Of a stretch of 64,000 nt of DNA, positions 11,973-20,171 are shown one piece after another; positions within the stretch are counted from its first letter, which is position 1; the number at the start of each line of letters is the position of its first letter. Where the stretch lies: NCBI GenBank assembly GCA_020639255.1, contig JACKGZ010000001.1, positions 248,001-312,000 of the forward strand. The letters run 5' to 3'. The DNA is from Phycisphaera sp. (lineage in GTDB: Bacteria; Planctomycetota; Phycisphaerae; Phycisphaerales; UBA1924). The notes under the pieces are model-generated. The model ran no database searches. It saw nothing but the letters and a program-made list of their open reading frames with translations, and was not told where the DNA came from. The translations under genes and the position numbers were made by a program.

Positions 11973-12086
11973 GGGTGATTCCTTTCGAGTTGCTATAGCA
12001 TCGGCACAGGTGATACATATATCAAATCAATGAGAATTGTAGTATCTATAAACAGATTAGATATCAGGTCGTTGTTATGATCTGAC

Positions 12087-12656
12087 ATGCTCACGCAAAG
12101 GATCGTCACTCGAACCATCGACTCGCCCGTGGGCCCACTCCTCGCGGGAGTCGCCGACCCGGTGAACTCCCATGAACGGCCAAGGCTCTGCCTCCTTGAG
12201 TTCACGACCCGTCCGAGACTGAACCAGGAGAAGCACGACCTCGAACGACTGCTGTCATGCCAACTCGAAGAGCAGGGCGAGTTCGAGACCGCCACGCCAG
12301 CCACCGAACTCCTCGATGAGACCGAGCGTCAACTCGCCGAGTACTTCGCAAGCGAGCGCACCGCCTTCGACCTGCCGCTGCTCCTGCCCGGCACACCCTT
12401 CCAAGAGAAAGTCTGGCACGCCCTCACCGAAATCCCCTTCGGCACAACCATCAGCTACGACACCCTCGCCAAACGCGTCGGCTCCGTCGCACGAGCAGTA
12501 GGGGGAGCCAACGGCGCCAACCGCGTCCCCATCGTCGTCCCCTGCCACCGCGTCATCGGCGCCGACGGCTCCCTCACCGGCTTCGGCGGCGGCATGCACA
12601 ACAAACGACTCCTCCTCGAGCACGAACACGCACTCACTCCCGAACTCTTCGCCTAA
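12087..12656 (+). CDS. ogt: methylated-DNA--protein-cysteine S-methyltransferase
   Basis: It repairs O6-alkylguanine by suicidal transfer of the alkyl group to a cysteine. The protein has 189 residues. The C-terminal half has the family hallmarks FQEKVWHALTEIPFGTTISY, then VARAVGGANGANRVP, the active-site PCHRVIG with the acceptor Cys near residue 153, and a GFGGG turn. The N-terminal domain (about 1-90) is poorly conserved, as usual for Ogt. No AraC or methylphosphotriester domain is present, so it is Ogt-like rather than Ada. It is divergent from acnA. Confidence 0.93.
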   Translation: MLTQRIVTRTIDSPVGPLLAGVADPVNSHERPRLCLLEFTTRPRLNQEKHDLERLLSCQLEEQGEFETATPATELLDETERQLAEYFASERTAFDLPLLLPGTPFQEKVWHALTEIPFGTTISYDTLAKRVGSVARAVGGANGANRVPIVVPCHRVIGADGSLTGFGGGMHNKRLLLEHEHALTPELFA

Positions 12657-12666
12657 GTGCGCGCAC

Positions 12667-12697
12667 AATAAAAGAGCCCCCCGCACATGCGAGGGGC
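12667..12697 (-). terminator. intrinsic terminator for the porin gene
   Basis: The hairpin GCCCCCCGC/GCGAGGGGC (12676-12697, loop ACAT with one G-T pair) lies 27 bases past the porin stop. On the minus strand it is followed by TCTTTTATT. It may also serve ogt on the plus strand, although the plus-strand tail is not T-rich. Confidence 0.7.
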
Positions 12698-12723
12698 CCC
12701 GATCTTCTCTCGATCTCATCAAC

Positions 12724-14007
12724 TCAGAACAGCGCCTGGATCTGCGTCCGCACCACGAACTGCCCGTCCTGGCCCATCGCGTCCGTCCGGAAACCGCGCG
12801 AGCTGCTGTTGTACGTCGATGTGATCTCGTCGAGCGCATAGTTCGCGTCGACCGTCAACTTCAGCACGTGCCCGTGGATGTAGTAGTTCGTACCAACGGT
12901 GATGACATTCAGAATGCCCAATCCAGCATCATCATCGGCCCACGCGTACTGCGCGAAGATATCCACGTCATCCGTCACGAACACGCCGCCCTGAATCGTT
13001 GCGCCGAACGCCGTGAACGATTCACCGGCCTCGATATCAAAGCTCTGCCCGAACAGCGCCGCAAAGGCATTCCAGCCGTCGCCCTCGATCCCGAAGTCGA
13101 CCGTGCCGCGCAGATCCTTGTAGTCATCGTCAACCAGCAAATCCCCGTCGGCATCGGTCTGACCGCCGGAGACATGCACCGCCGCGCCCGCGAGCCAAGC
13201 CAGCTCCTCGCCGCGCCAGCCCACGAAGTCGTCGTGACGCTTCCAGTCGGCCTCAGACTTCCGCTCGACGCGTGCCGTCAAGCCGTAGTCCGCGTCCATC
13301 GTGTAAGGCGTGTTCTTGTCGCGCACGCCCTCACCGAACATCACGTAATAACCCCAATCACCCTCACGCAGGCGATACTCAAGCCCCTGCGTCCGCTCGA
13401 GCGTGAAGTAATTGTGCGAGAGCGTGTAGTCGCTCGCCAGCCGACGCGAGCTGCTCACCATCTCCTCGCGCGAGAACGGCGCCACATACTGACCGAGCCG
13501 AAAGCGTTGCCCCTCGCCAGGCACATAGCCCACCCACGCGTCAACGAGAGTGAAAGTCGCGGTCCGAGCAAACTCGCCGAAAAACTCGAACGGAACCTTC
13601 CCGTCCAGCACCGAGCCCGACACCTTTGGCCGGATCCGCCGATGCTCAAAGCCAAAGTCGTCGTTGTCGATCCCGTCGCCCTCGCGATGGTTGATCACAT
13701 GCCGAAACTGGAACTGACCCGAGAACTTCAGCTTGGCCGTGCCGTCGGCGCTCGTGAGCGTCACGCCCGAAGCCTTGGGCGGCGCATACACAGTCGACGC
13801 CGAACTGAGCAAACTCAGCCGGGTCGACGCATCCTCCATCGCGCCCGACATCGGCTCCTCGCCCGAGGCCGTCAACGCGGCGACCGAGGCGAGTACGCCG
13901 CAAGCTCCGCGATAAGCATTCGTTCGAAGACCGCCGAAGCGGCACTGGGTACCCGGTCGCGCCTGCGCACAACCGCCAACTCGCGGAAGAGCCTTCCGTC
14001 TTTGCAT
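12724..14007 (-). CDS. outer-membrane porin, OprO/OprP (phosphate-selective) type
   Basis: The protein has 427 residues. From about residue 85 it alternates aromatic strands typical of a 16-stranded porin: AKLKFSGQFQFRHV, FEHRRIRPKVSGSVL, FEFFGEFARTATFTLVDAWVGY and RFRLGQYVAPFSREE. The last features match the OprO/P family. It ends in Phe, the usual BAM signal. The hydrophobic signal sequence (GVLASVAALTAS, about residues 36-47) lies in a part that overlaps the lysR coding region. No good start exists downstream of it, so the ATG at 14007 is the only one giving a signal peptide. The overlap with the upstream gene on the same strand is 136 bases. Confidence 0.8.
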   Translation of the reverse strand: MQRRKALPRVGGCAQARPGTQCRFGGLRTNAYRGACGVLASVAALTASGEEPMSGAMEDASTRLSLLSSASTVYAPPKASGVTLTSADGTAKLKFSGQFQFRHVINHREGDGIDNDDFGFEHRRIRPKVSGSVLDGKVPFEFFGEFARTATFTLVDAWVGYVPGEGQRFRLGQYVAPFSREEMVSSSRRLASDYTLSHNYFTLERTQGLEYRLREGDWGYYVMFGEGVRDKNTPYTMDADYGLTARVERKSEADWKRHDDFVGWRGEELAWLAGAAVHVSGGQTDADGDLLVDDDYKDLRGTVDFGIEGDGWNAFAALFGQSFDIEAGESFTAFGATIQGGVFVTDDVDIFAQYAWADDDAGLGILNVITVGTNYYIHGHVLKLTVDANYALDEITSTYNSSSRGFRTDAMGQDGQFVVRTQIQALF

Positions 14008-14771
14008 ATCAGCCCCCGTTTGTCCCCAAGCGCGAATCGGCTGATAAACCCGGGCCCGATTCCCGCCTCAACCATTCTCTCGATCGTCTCTGTCGATCGA
14101 ACTTCCATCACCACGTTGAGCGAGATCTCTGATTCCCGCGACGCGCGATCGATGATGTTCCGCACCGCTGAGCCGTGTTCAAACAACACCAGGGGATCTT
14201 CACGAATGCTTGACCATGTGTACGAACTCTGGCCGGCCAGCGGATGGTCCTCAGGCACCACCAGCATCAGCTCATCCTGGATCGTGGCGACGGTCATCAG
14301 GTCTTCCGAACCCGGGCCCGTAATCGGGGTCGTCACAATCCCGATATCCAGCTCGCCCGAGAGCACCGCGTCCGCCACCGCCCGCGAACCCGCTTCACGG
14401 ACATAGAACCGCAGCGCCGGATACGCCCGGCGGACCGCTGACACCACGCTGGGCATCAGGTGTGCGACCGCCGTCGCTCCGCCCCCGATCCGGATCGAGC
14501 CCGATTCCAACCCAATCAATTCCCGAACAGATGCCACCGCCTCGTCGGCTCGCCGAACCGACGCCTGGGCGTGCTCCAGAAACACCCGCCCCGCCTCTGT
14601 CAGCAGCACTCCTCGCCCCGTGCGATCCAGCAGCGGTGCGCCCACCTCCGACTCGAGTTTCTTCAGCATCGCCGACAACGCTGGCTGCGAAACACCCAGA
14701 CGCTGCGCGGCCCGCGTGATATGCCCCGACTCGGCGATGACCACAAACTGTCGCAGCGCGGTGAGCTCCAT
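13872..14771 (-). CDS. LysR-family transcriptional regulator
   Basis: The protein has 299 residues. An N-terminal winged HTH (residues 1-60) carries the classic pattern LRQFVVIAESGHITRAAQRL and VSQPALSAMLKKLE. The substrate-binding domain runs from about residue 90 (SIRIGGGATAVAHLMP), with ELDIGIVT near 148. The ligand is unknown. The gene directly precedes and overlaps a porin gene on the same strand, so it may control uptake of the porin's substrate. A 261-base gap separates it from the divergent PEP-CTERM-like gene, and a LysR site could lie there. Confidence 0.92.
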   Translation of the reverse strand: MELTALRQFVVIAESGHITRAAQRLGVSQPALSAMLKKLESEVGAPLLDRTGRGVLLTEAGRVFLEHAQASVRRADEAVASVRELIGLESGSIRIGGGATAVAHLMPSVVSAVRRAYPALRFYVREAGSRAVADAVLSGELDIGIVTTPITGPGSEDLMTVATIQDELMLVVPEDHPLAGQSSYTWSSIREDPLVLFEHGSAVRNIIDRASRESEISLNVVMEVRSTETIERMVEAGIGPGFISRFALGDKRGLICKDGRLFRELAVVRRRDRVPSAASAVFERMLIAELAAYSPRSPR

Positions 14772-15032
14772 ACGCCCGATGGTATTTCAGTCTGGGCAAG
14801 CCCGGGTGAGGTGTGAAGGGGAAACCCCTGATCCGAGCAGAACATACAAGTCGTTTTTTACATATTGGCTGGTCATCCCTCAAACTCGTTGTAGTTTCAC
14901 CACTGAGAGGTAGGAGAAACTGACTGTCGTGGCGATCGTGTGGAAAGCGATCAGCGGCAGCCGAACACAACGCATTGATTGCATTCGGTAGGAGAAATCC
15001 GAGCGCGATCGGTGTGCCAGGAGAGATGCTCT

Positions 15033-15779
15033 ATGCCACGTGTGATGGCACATACACGCGGTGCGCTCCTTGTGAGCGCCGCCGGACTTGCGATTTCCGC
15101 ATTCGCGGGCGTCGCGGCCGCGGATCCGCAGGAACCAGTGATCGGGTCGGGGGACGATGCTTCATTCCTCATCTTCATGGCGACCGATGGCGGCGCTGAG
15201 CAACAGCTCAACGGCGGCATGGGACCGGCAAGCATCCAGCGGGGGTCGCTCGACTTCCCTGAGATCGCCGGTGCGAGCTTCAACTCGCCCAACGCCAACA
15301 TCCTCGTCGGATGGGATGAGATCTACGACAACCGACCCGGTGACGCAGGCATATTCAGCCGCGTCCGATTCGATATCTCAACGTCCGACGGCTCGTCGTT
15401 CATCTCCGAGGATGCAGCCAACAACGGCTACAACTTCCTCCGCTGGGAGATCGGGGCACACAACGACCCCGGCGATCAGCCTTTCGCAGACGCCATCGGC
15501 TTCCGCCCATTCGTCGAAGACGTCGTCTTCGTCGAGGCCAGGGCCGTGTTCTTCAACGGCGATGTCCAGCTCAACTCGCTCGCGTTCGGTTTCACGCTCG
15601 GGATCGGCTCGACGTGGGACGGCACCGACGCGCTGCCCGGAAACCTGTTCAGCGTCGGTTCCGATGTCAACCGCATCGAAATCACGTACGACTATGACGC
15701 CACGTTCGTTCCCGCACCAACCACAGCCAGCCTACTCCTCGGGGCAGGCCTCTTGGGAGCCCGTCGTCGGCGCCCATAG
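15033..15779 (+). CDS. secreted protein with PEP-CTERM-like anchor
   Basis: The protein has 248 residues. The signal peptide (TRGALLVSAAGLAIS, then GVAAA) comes first. A beta-rich body of unrecognised family follows. The C-terminus is VPAPTTAS, then the hydrophobic LLLGAGLLG and ARRRRP, the pattern of PEP-CTERM/exosortase sorting tails in planctomycetes. AGGAGA lies 8 bases before the ATG at 15033. A strong terminator follows, so the gene is monocistronic. Confidence 0.75.
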   Translation: MPRVMAHTRGALLVSAAGLAISAFAGVAAADPQEPVIGSGDDASFLIFMATDGGAEQQLNGGMGPASIQRGSLDFPEIAGASFNSPNANILVGWDEIYDNRPGDAGIFSRVRFDISTSDGSSFISEDAANNGYNFLRWEIGAHNDPGDQPFADAIGFRPFVEDVVFVEARAVFFNGDVQLNSLAFGFTLGIGSTWDGTDALPGNLFSVGSDVNRIEITYDYDATFVPAPTTASLLLGAGLLGARRRRP

Positions 15780-15807
15780 CGCCCGCCGGCTCGACACTAC
15801 CCACTAA

Positions 15808-15858
15808 CCGCCAGCGCGCTCCGGCTTCGACCGGACGCGCTGGCGGCGTTCTTTTTTT
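15808..15858 (+). terminator. intrinsic terminator
   Basis: The long GC stem CCGCCAGCGCG and TCCGG pairs with CCGGA and CGCGCTGGCGG, around a CTTCGA loop. It is followed by CGTTCTTTTTTT. It lies 29 bases after the PEP-CTERM-like gene. Confidence 0.93.
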
Positions 15859-15890
15859 ACGAACCTTCTCGGACGAGCTACCATGTCCGC

Positions 15891-16901
15891 GTGATCACGC
15901 TCAGACTCGCTCAAGCCGCGCTCGCCCTCGCACTCGCTTCTGGCGTGCACGCGCAGGCTCAGCGGGCCACGCTCGACCCAAGCGCAGGCTGGGCAAGCAC
16001 GTCCCTCGAATCGCCAGACCCCGCACGCTCCCAGCTCGATGAAGCCCGCTCGCTCATCGCACGCGAGGAACCATCGAAGGCCAAGAAGATCCTCGACGAC
16101 TGGCTCGACGAAGACGAATTCGAATCAAGCCCATACCGCGCCGAGGCCCTCCGTCTCCGAGGCGACGCCAAGTACGCCATGGGCAACGAATACAAGGCCC
16201 TCTACGACTATGAGCAGGTCATCCGTGAATTCCCCGCCTCTTCCGAATACGTCGTCGCCATCCAGCGCGAGGTCGAAATCGCCAAGAAGTACCTCGCCGG
16301 ACTCCGCAAACGCTGGCTCGGCATGCGGATCGAAGCGCAGGCTGGCACAGGCGAAGAGCTACTCATCCGTGCCCAGGAGCGCATGCCCGGCTCACTCGTC
16401 GCCGAAGACGCAGCCATCTACCTCGCCGACTACTACTTCGACAAACGTCGTCTTGAGATGGCCTCGGATATGTACGACATCTTCCTCCGCAACTACCCAA
16501 ACTCGCCGCACCGAATGCACGCCATGCAGCGACAGGTTTACTCCAACATCGCTCGTTTCAAAGGCCCAAGGTACGACGGCTCGCTCCTCCTCGAATCCAA
16601 GCTGCTGATCCAGCGCTTCGCGCTCGACTACCCGGCACAGGCCGAGCAGGCGGGCCTCACCAGCGCTCTCGTCGTCCGACTCGAAGAGTCCGCCGCCGCG
16701 CAACAGCTCGAAGCCGCCAAGTGGTACATCCGCGTGGGCGACGGCCCCGCCGCGCGGTACACACTCACTCGCCTCGTCCGCGATCACATCGGCACGGTGG
16801 CCGCCACAGAAGGGCTCTCCATCCTCCAGGATCGCGGCTGGCTCGAGACCGATCGCGACACCGTCGAACCCGAAATCCTCGGCCCGGAGACCACGCCATG
16901 A
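15891..16901 (+). CDS. exported TPR protein, BamD-like
   Basis: The protein has 336 residues starting at GTG (15891); the signal peptide LRLAQAALALALASGVHAQA follows. At least five TPR-like helical hairpins are visible, for example ALRLRGDAKYAMGNEYKALYDYEQVI and DAAIYLADYYFDKRRLEMASDMYDIFL, in which the motif Y-x6-FP/YPNS resembles BamD (YfiO). It lacks a lipobox cysteine, unlike classical BamD. The stop overlaps the start of the LptE-like gene by 4 bases (ATGA), which supports a shared role in outer-membrane assembly. Confidence 0.78.
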   Translation: MITLRLAQAALALALASGVHAQAQRATLDPSAGWASTSLESPDPARSQLDEARSLIAREEPSKAKKILDDWLDEDEFESSPYRAEALRLRGDAKYAMGNEYKALYDYEQVIREFPASSEYVVAIQREVEIAKKYLAGLRKRWLGMRIEAQAGTGEELLIRAQERMPGSLVAEDAAIYLADYYFDKRRLEMASDMYDIFLRNYPNSPHRMHAMQRQVYSNIARFKGPRYDGSLLLESKLLIQRFALDYPAQAEQAGLTSALVVRLEESAAAQQLEAAKWYIRVGDGPAARYTLTRLVRDHIGTVAATEGLSILQDRGWLETDRDTVEPEILGPETTP

Positions 16902-17428
16902 CGACCGCCATGGCCCTGCTCCGCACAACCCTCCTGCTCTTTATCGCCGCGACGCTCGCGTCGTGCAGCAGCGACCCCACAAAGGGCTACTCGTTCGAAT
17001 CCGCCCACGACAGCACCATCCGCACCGTCGCCGTGCCGATCTTCTCGAACGACACCTTCCACCACGGCGTCGAACTCACGCTCACCGAGGACATCATCAA
17101 GCAGATCCAGCGCCAAACACCCTGGCGTGTCACATCGGCCGAGAACGCCGACGCTCTCCTGACCGGCTCGATCAAGGGCGTGAATCTGCGATCCCTCTCG
17201 ACCCGAACCGGCTCCGGTTTCGTCCAAGAGATGGCTGTGCAGATCACCGTCGACTTCGAGTTCGTCGACAACCGCTCGGGCAAGGCACTGACAAGCCGAA
17301 CCGGGTACAGCGCCCTCGGCTCTTTCGCCCCCGCACAACCGACAGGCGAGCGGATCGACGTCGGATACGCCGGCGCATCCCAGACTCTGGCCCGTGATCT
17401 GGTGGGTGACCTCCAGCAGGTCTGGTGA
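16898..17428 (+). CDS. LptE-like lipoprotein (LPS assembly)
   Basis: The protein has 176 residues. A signal peptide ends in the lipobox LASC near residue 24, so it is a predicted outer-membrane lipoprotein. It matches the LptE-family start seen in planctomycetes: SFESAHDSTIRTVAVPIFSN, then ELTLTEDIIKQIQ and DALLTGSI. LptE plugs LptD in LPS export. The start is coupled to the BamD-like gene by ATGA. With lpxA elsewhere in the window this supports an LPS-type outer leaflet. Confidence 0.82.
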   Translation: MTTAMALLRTTLLLFIAATLASCSSDPTKGYSFESAHDSTIRTVAVPIFSNDTFHHGVELTLTEDIIKQIQRQTPWRVTSAENADALLTGSIKGVNLRSLSTRTGSGFVQEMAVQITVDFEFVDNRSGKALTSRTGYSALGSFAPAQPTGERIDVGYAGASQTLARDLVGDLQQVW

Positions 17429-17642
17429 CCCTCAGATCCCGTGAACGTGGAATTTCGGGCCGTTCAGACCGGTTTCAACAGTTGGCCTAGCGTTATCCAG
17501 ACAGAGAACGGGATCGATTCCGAACAGGAGAGCTCCCGGGCTCGAATGGTGAGAAGGCCCGGCCGATACGTGGGGTGAGAGCCCCTGCAGGACCAAGGCG
17601 ACGCAAGGGAAACACCCCGAGCGAGAAAGCAAACACCAACGC

Positions 17643-19682
17643 ATGACGAATCAGAGACCCTCACAACCCGGACCCGATGGCCCGAACAAGGAAGGCGAGA
17701 ATCGCCCCGGCGGCAAGCCCAACCAGCCCGCCCCCCAGGGCAGCAGAGGACTCTTCGGGCTCTTCGCCTTCATCTCAGTCATCGCTCTGCTCTTCATGCT
17801 CTTCAACACCGCCCAACAGGGCGAGCAGATCAACCGCCAGCAATTCGCCACCTACTACAAAAGCGGCAAGGTCGTCGAAAACTCGATCACCATCAGCGAG
17901 ACCGCAATCACCGCAAAGGTCCGCCCCGAAGCCTTCATGGAGCAGAAGCGAGGCGATCAACCGGTCGTCGTCCAGATCAAGCTCCTCCCCGACGCCAAGG
18001 AATACGACCTCACCTGGCTCGACAAACTCACCGACGGCAACTACACCCAGAAACCCACACCAGTCTGGCTCAACGCCGTCTGGCTCTTCCTCCCCTTCGT
18101 GCTCATCATCGCCGTCTTCTGGTTCTTCCTCTCGCGCGGACTCCGCTCCGCCGCCGGCGGTGGGGGCATGCTCGGTAGCTTCGGAAAGTCCAAGCACCGC
18201 GTCCTCTCCAAGGAGATGACTGGCGTCACCTTCAAGGACGTCGCCGGCATCCAGGAAGCCAAGGAAGAAGTCTCCGAGATCATCGAGTTCCTCAAGAACC
18301 CCAAGCGTTTCACCAAGATCGGAGGCCGCATCCCAAGAGGCGTCCTCCTCGTCGGTGAGCCCGGCTGCGGCAAAACACTCCTCGCAAAGGCCATCGCCGG
18401 CGAAGCCGACGTCCCCTTCTTCAGCATCTCCGGCTCCGACTTCGTCGAGATGTTCGTCGGCGTCGGTGCAAGCCGCGTCCGCGACCTCTTCAAGCAGGCC
18501 AAGGACGCCGCTCCCTGCATCATCTTCCTCGACGAGATCGACGCCGTAGGTCGCCGTCGCGGCGGCGGCTTCACCACCGGCGGCCACGACGAACGCGAGC
18601 AGACACTCAACGCCATCCTCGTCGAGATGGACGGCTTCGCCTCAGGCGACGGCGTCATCGTCATCGCCGCCACCAACCGCGCCGACGTCCTCGACCCCGC
18701 GCTCATTCGTCCGGGCCGATTCGATCGCCAGATCGTCGTCCCCCTCCCCGACGTCGTCGGCCGCCTCGAGATCCTCAAGGTCCACGCCAACAAGGTCAAA
18801 CTCGGCCCCAACGTCGACCTCGAGCGCCTCGCACGCGTCACGCCCATGTTCAGTGGTGCCGACCTCGCCGCCATCATCAACGAGGCCGCCATCAGCGCCA
18901 CCCTCGCCGGCAAGGACTTCGTCGAACAGGAAGACCTCGAAGAAGCCCGCGACAAGATCCGTTTCGGCCGCGCCAAGAAGAGCCGCGTCCGCGAGGTCGA
19001 AGAGAACAAGCTCACCGCCTACCACGAGGCCGGCCACGCCATCCTCCAGGCCATGCTCAGCGATGCAGACCCACTCCACAAGGTCACGATCATTCCCCGC
19101 GGTCAGTTCGGCGGCGCCACGTTCAGCATGCCCGAAAAAGACCGCATGGGCTACAGCCTCAAGTGGATCAAGGCCACCATGCGCGTCGTCTGCGGCGGCC
19201 GAATCGCCGAAGAAATCGCCATGGGCGACGTCTCCAGCGGCGCCGCGCAGGACATCTCGCAAGCCACGCAACTCGCCCGGGCGATGGTCCTCGAATGGGG
19301 CATGAGCGAGAAGCTCGGCTTCGTCCGCTACGCCGGCAACGACACCCGCGACTCGTTCCTCCCCGAGAAGGACTACTCCGACGAGACCGCCAGGATCATC
19401 GACGAGGAAATCCGCCGCATCGTCGACGAGGCCTACTCCGACGCCGAGCGCATGCTCCGCGACCGCTGGGACCGCGTCGAAGCCCTCGCCGATGCACTTC
19501 TCAAGCACGAAACCCTCACCGGCGACGAGGTCCACGCCATCATCCGTGGCGAAGAGCTCAACAAGCCCTCCGTCTCCGACCTCCTCCGCCGCGAAGCCGC
19601 CCGCAAACGCAAAGACCCGCCCGCACCCGCCGAGGGCGGCGAGCCCGAACTCCCACCCGGAGCCGCACCCAGCCCGGCCTAA
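17643..19682 (+). CDS. ftsH: ATP-dependent zinc metalloprotease FtsH
   Basis: This is a membrane-bound AAA+ protease for quality control. The protein has 679 residues with two N-terminal transmembrane segments (about 37-55 and 140-162). Walker A reads GEPGCGKT rather than the usual GPPGTGKT. Walker B is IIFLDEID, and the second region of homology and the R-finger region follow (RPGRFDRQI). The zinc site is HEAGH near residue 461, with the third ligand Asp in SSGAAQDI. A Pro/Glu-rich tail ends the protein. A 214-base leader with no gene precedes it, and a terminator follows. Confidence 0.97.
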   Translation: MTNQRPSQPGPDGPNKEGENRPGGKPNQPAPQGSRGLFGLFAFISVIALLFMLFNTAQQGEQINRQQFATYYKSGKVVENSITISETAITAKVRPEAFMEQKRGDQPVVVQIKLLPDAKEYDLTWLDKLTDGNYTQKPTPVWLNAVWLFLPFVLIIAVFWFFLSRGLRSAAGGGGMLGSFGKSKHRVLSKEMTGVTFKDVAGIQEAKEEVSEIIEFLKNPKRFTKIGGRIPRGVLLVGEPGCGKTLLAKAIAGEADVPFFSISGSDFVEMFVGVGASRVRDLFKQAKDAAPCIIFLDEIDAVGRRRGGGFTTGGHDEREQTLNAILVEMDGFASGDGVIVIAATNRADVLDPALIRPGRFDRQIVVPLPDVVGRLEILKVHANKVKLGPNVDLERLARVTPMFSGADLAAIINEAAISATLAGKDFVEQEDLEEARDKIRFGRAKKSRVREVEENKLTAYHEAGHAILQAMLSDADPLHKVTIIPRGQFGGATFSMPEKDRMGYSLKWIKATMRVVCGGRIAEEIAMGDVSSGAAQDISQATQLARAMVLEWGMSEKLGFVRYAGNDTRDSFLPEKDYSDETARIIDEEIRRIVDEAYSDAERMLRDRWDRVEALADALLKHETLTGDEVHAIIRGEELNKPSVSDLLRREAARKRKDPPAPAEGGEPELPPGAAPSPA

Positions 19683-19706
19683 GGCAACAATCCGAAACGC
19701 ACCCCG

Positions 19707-19736
19707 ACACCCCGCCCTCGCGGGGTGTCTTTCTTT
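19707..19736 (+). terminator. intrinsic terminator after ftsH
   Basis: The stem ACACCCCGC (19707-19715) pairs with GCGGGGTGT (19720-19728) around loop CCTC. It is followed by CTTTCTTT. Confidence 0.9.
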
Positions 19737-19750
19737 GTACGCTCTTTCGC

Positions 19751-20107
19751 ATGAACGCACGCGTCATCTCATTCGCCGACTTACCGACCGACTCGCCCAT
19801 GCCGCTGATCGACCGCCAGCGGATCATCGCGGACAACATGATGGTCTCACGCGTCGTCCTGCACAAAGGCTTCCGCGTCGAACGCCACCAGCATGAAAAC
19901 GAGCAGATCGGCATCGTCCTCTCGGGCCGCGTCAAGTTTCTGCTGGGCGAGCCCGGCACCGCAAGCGAGCACGAAGAAGTCCTCGTCGGAGGCCAGGCCA
20001 TCGTCCTGCCCCCGAACGTGCCCCACGGCGCCGAGGCGATCGAAGAGACCGTCATCCTCGACCTCTTCAGCCCACCGTCTGAGAAAACGGGCATCGATCA
20101 GGGGTAA
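19751..20107 (+). CDS. cupin domain-containing protein
   Basis: A 118-residue single-domain cupin. The first motif is HKGFRVERHQHENEQIGIVL with metal-ligand His and Glu. The second includes VGGQAIVLPPNVPHGAEA. The substrate is unknown; small cupins of this kind may be isomerases, dioxygenases or sensors. The start ATG at 19751 lies just past the ftsH terminator, with no strong ribosome site visible. Confidence 0.85.
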   Translation: MNARVISFADLPTDSPMPLIDRQRIIADNMMVSRVVLHKGFRVERHQHENEQIGIVLSGRVKFLLGEPGTASEHEEVLVGGQAIVLPPNVPHGAEAIEETVILDLFSPPSEKTGIDQG

Positions 20108-20136
20108 CGAAGCCGCGTACATGACTTCATAACGAG

Positions 20137-20165
20137 CCCCCCGCGCAAGCGGGGGGGACTTCTAG
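20137..20165. terminator. hairpin between convergent cupin and rmuC genes
   Basis: The stem CCCCCCGC (20137-20144) pairs with GCGGGGGG (20149-20156) around GCAA. The T-rich tail is short (ACTTCTAGTCT on plus). It is probably a shared terminator. Confidence 0.65.
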
Positions 20166-20171
20166 TCTCAC

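Noticed and set aside
11973..12086. AT-rich gap between acnA and ogt as a replication origin
   Set aside because: It is only 114 bases, holds no DnaA box, and GC skew does not change sign here.
17429..17642. Structured RNA gene (SRP, RNase P or tmRNA) before ftsH
   Set aside because: Small hairpins can be drawn, but none of the conserved cores of those RNAs is present.
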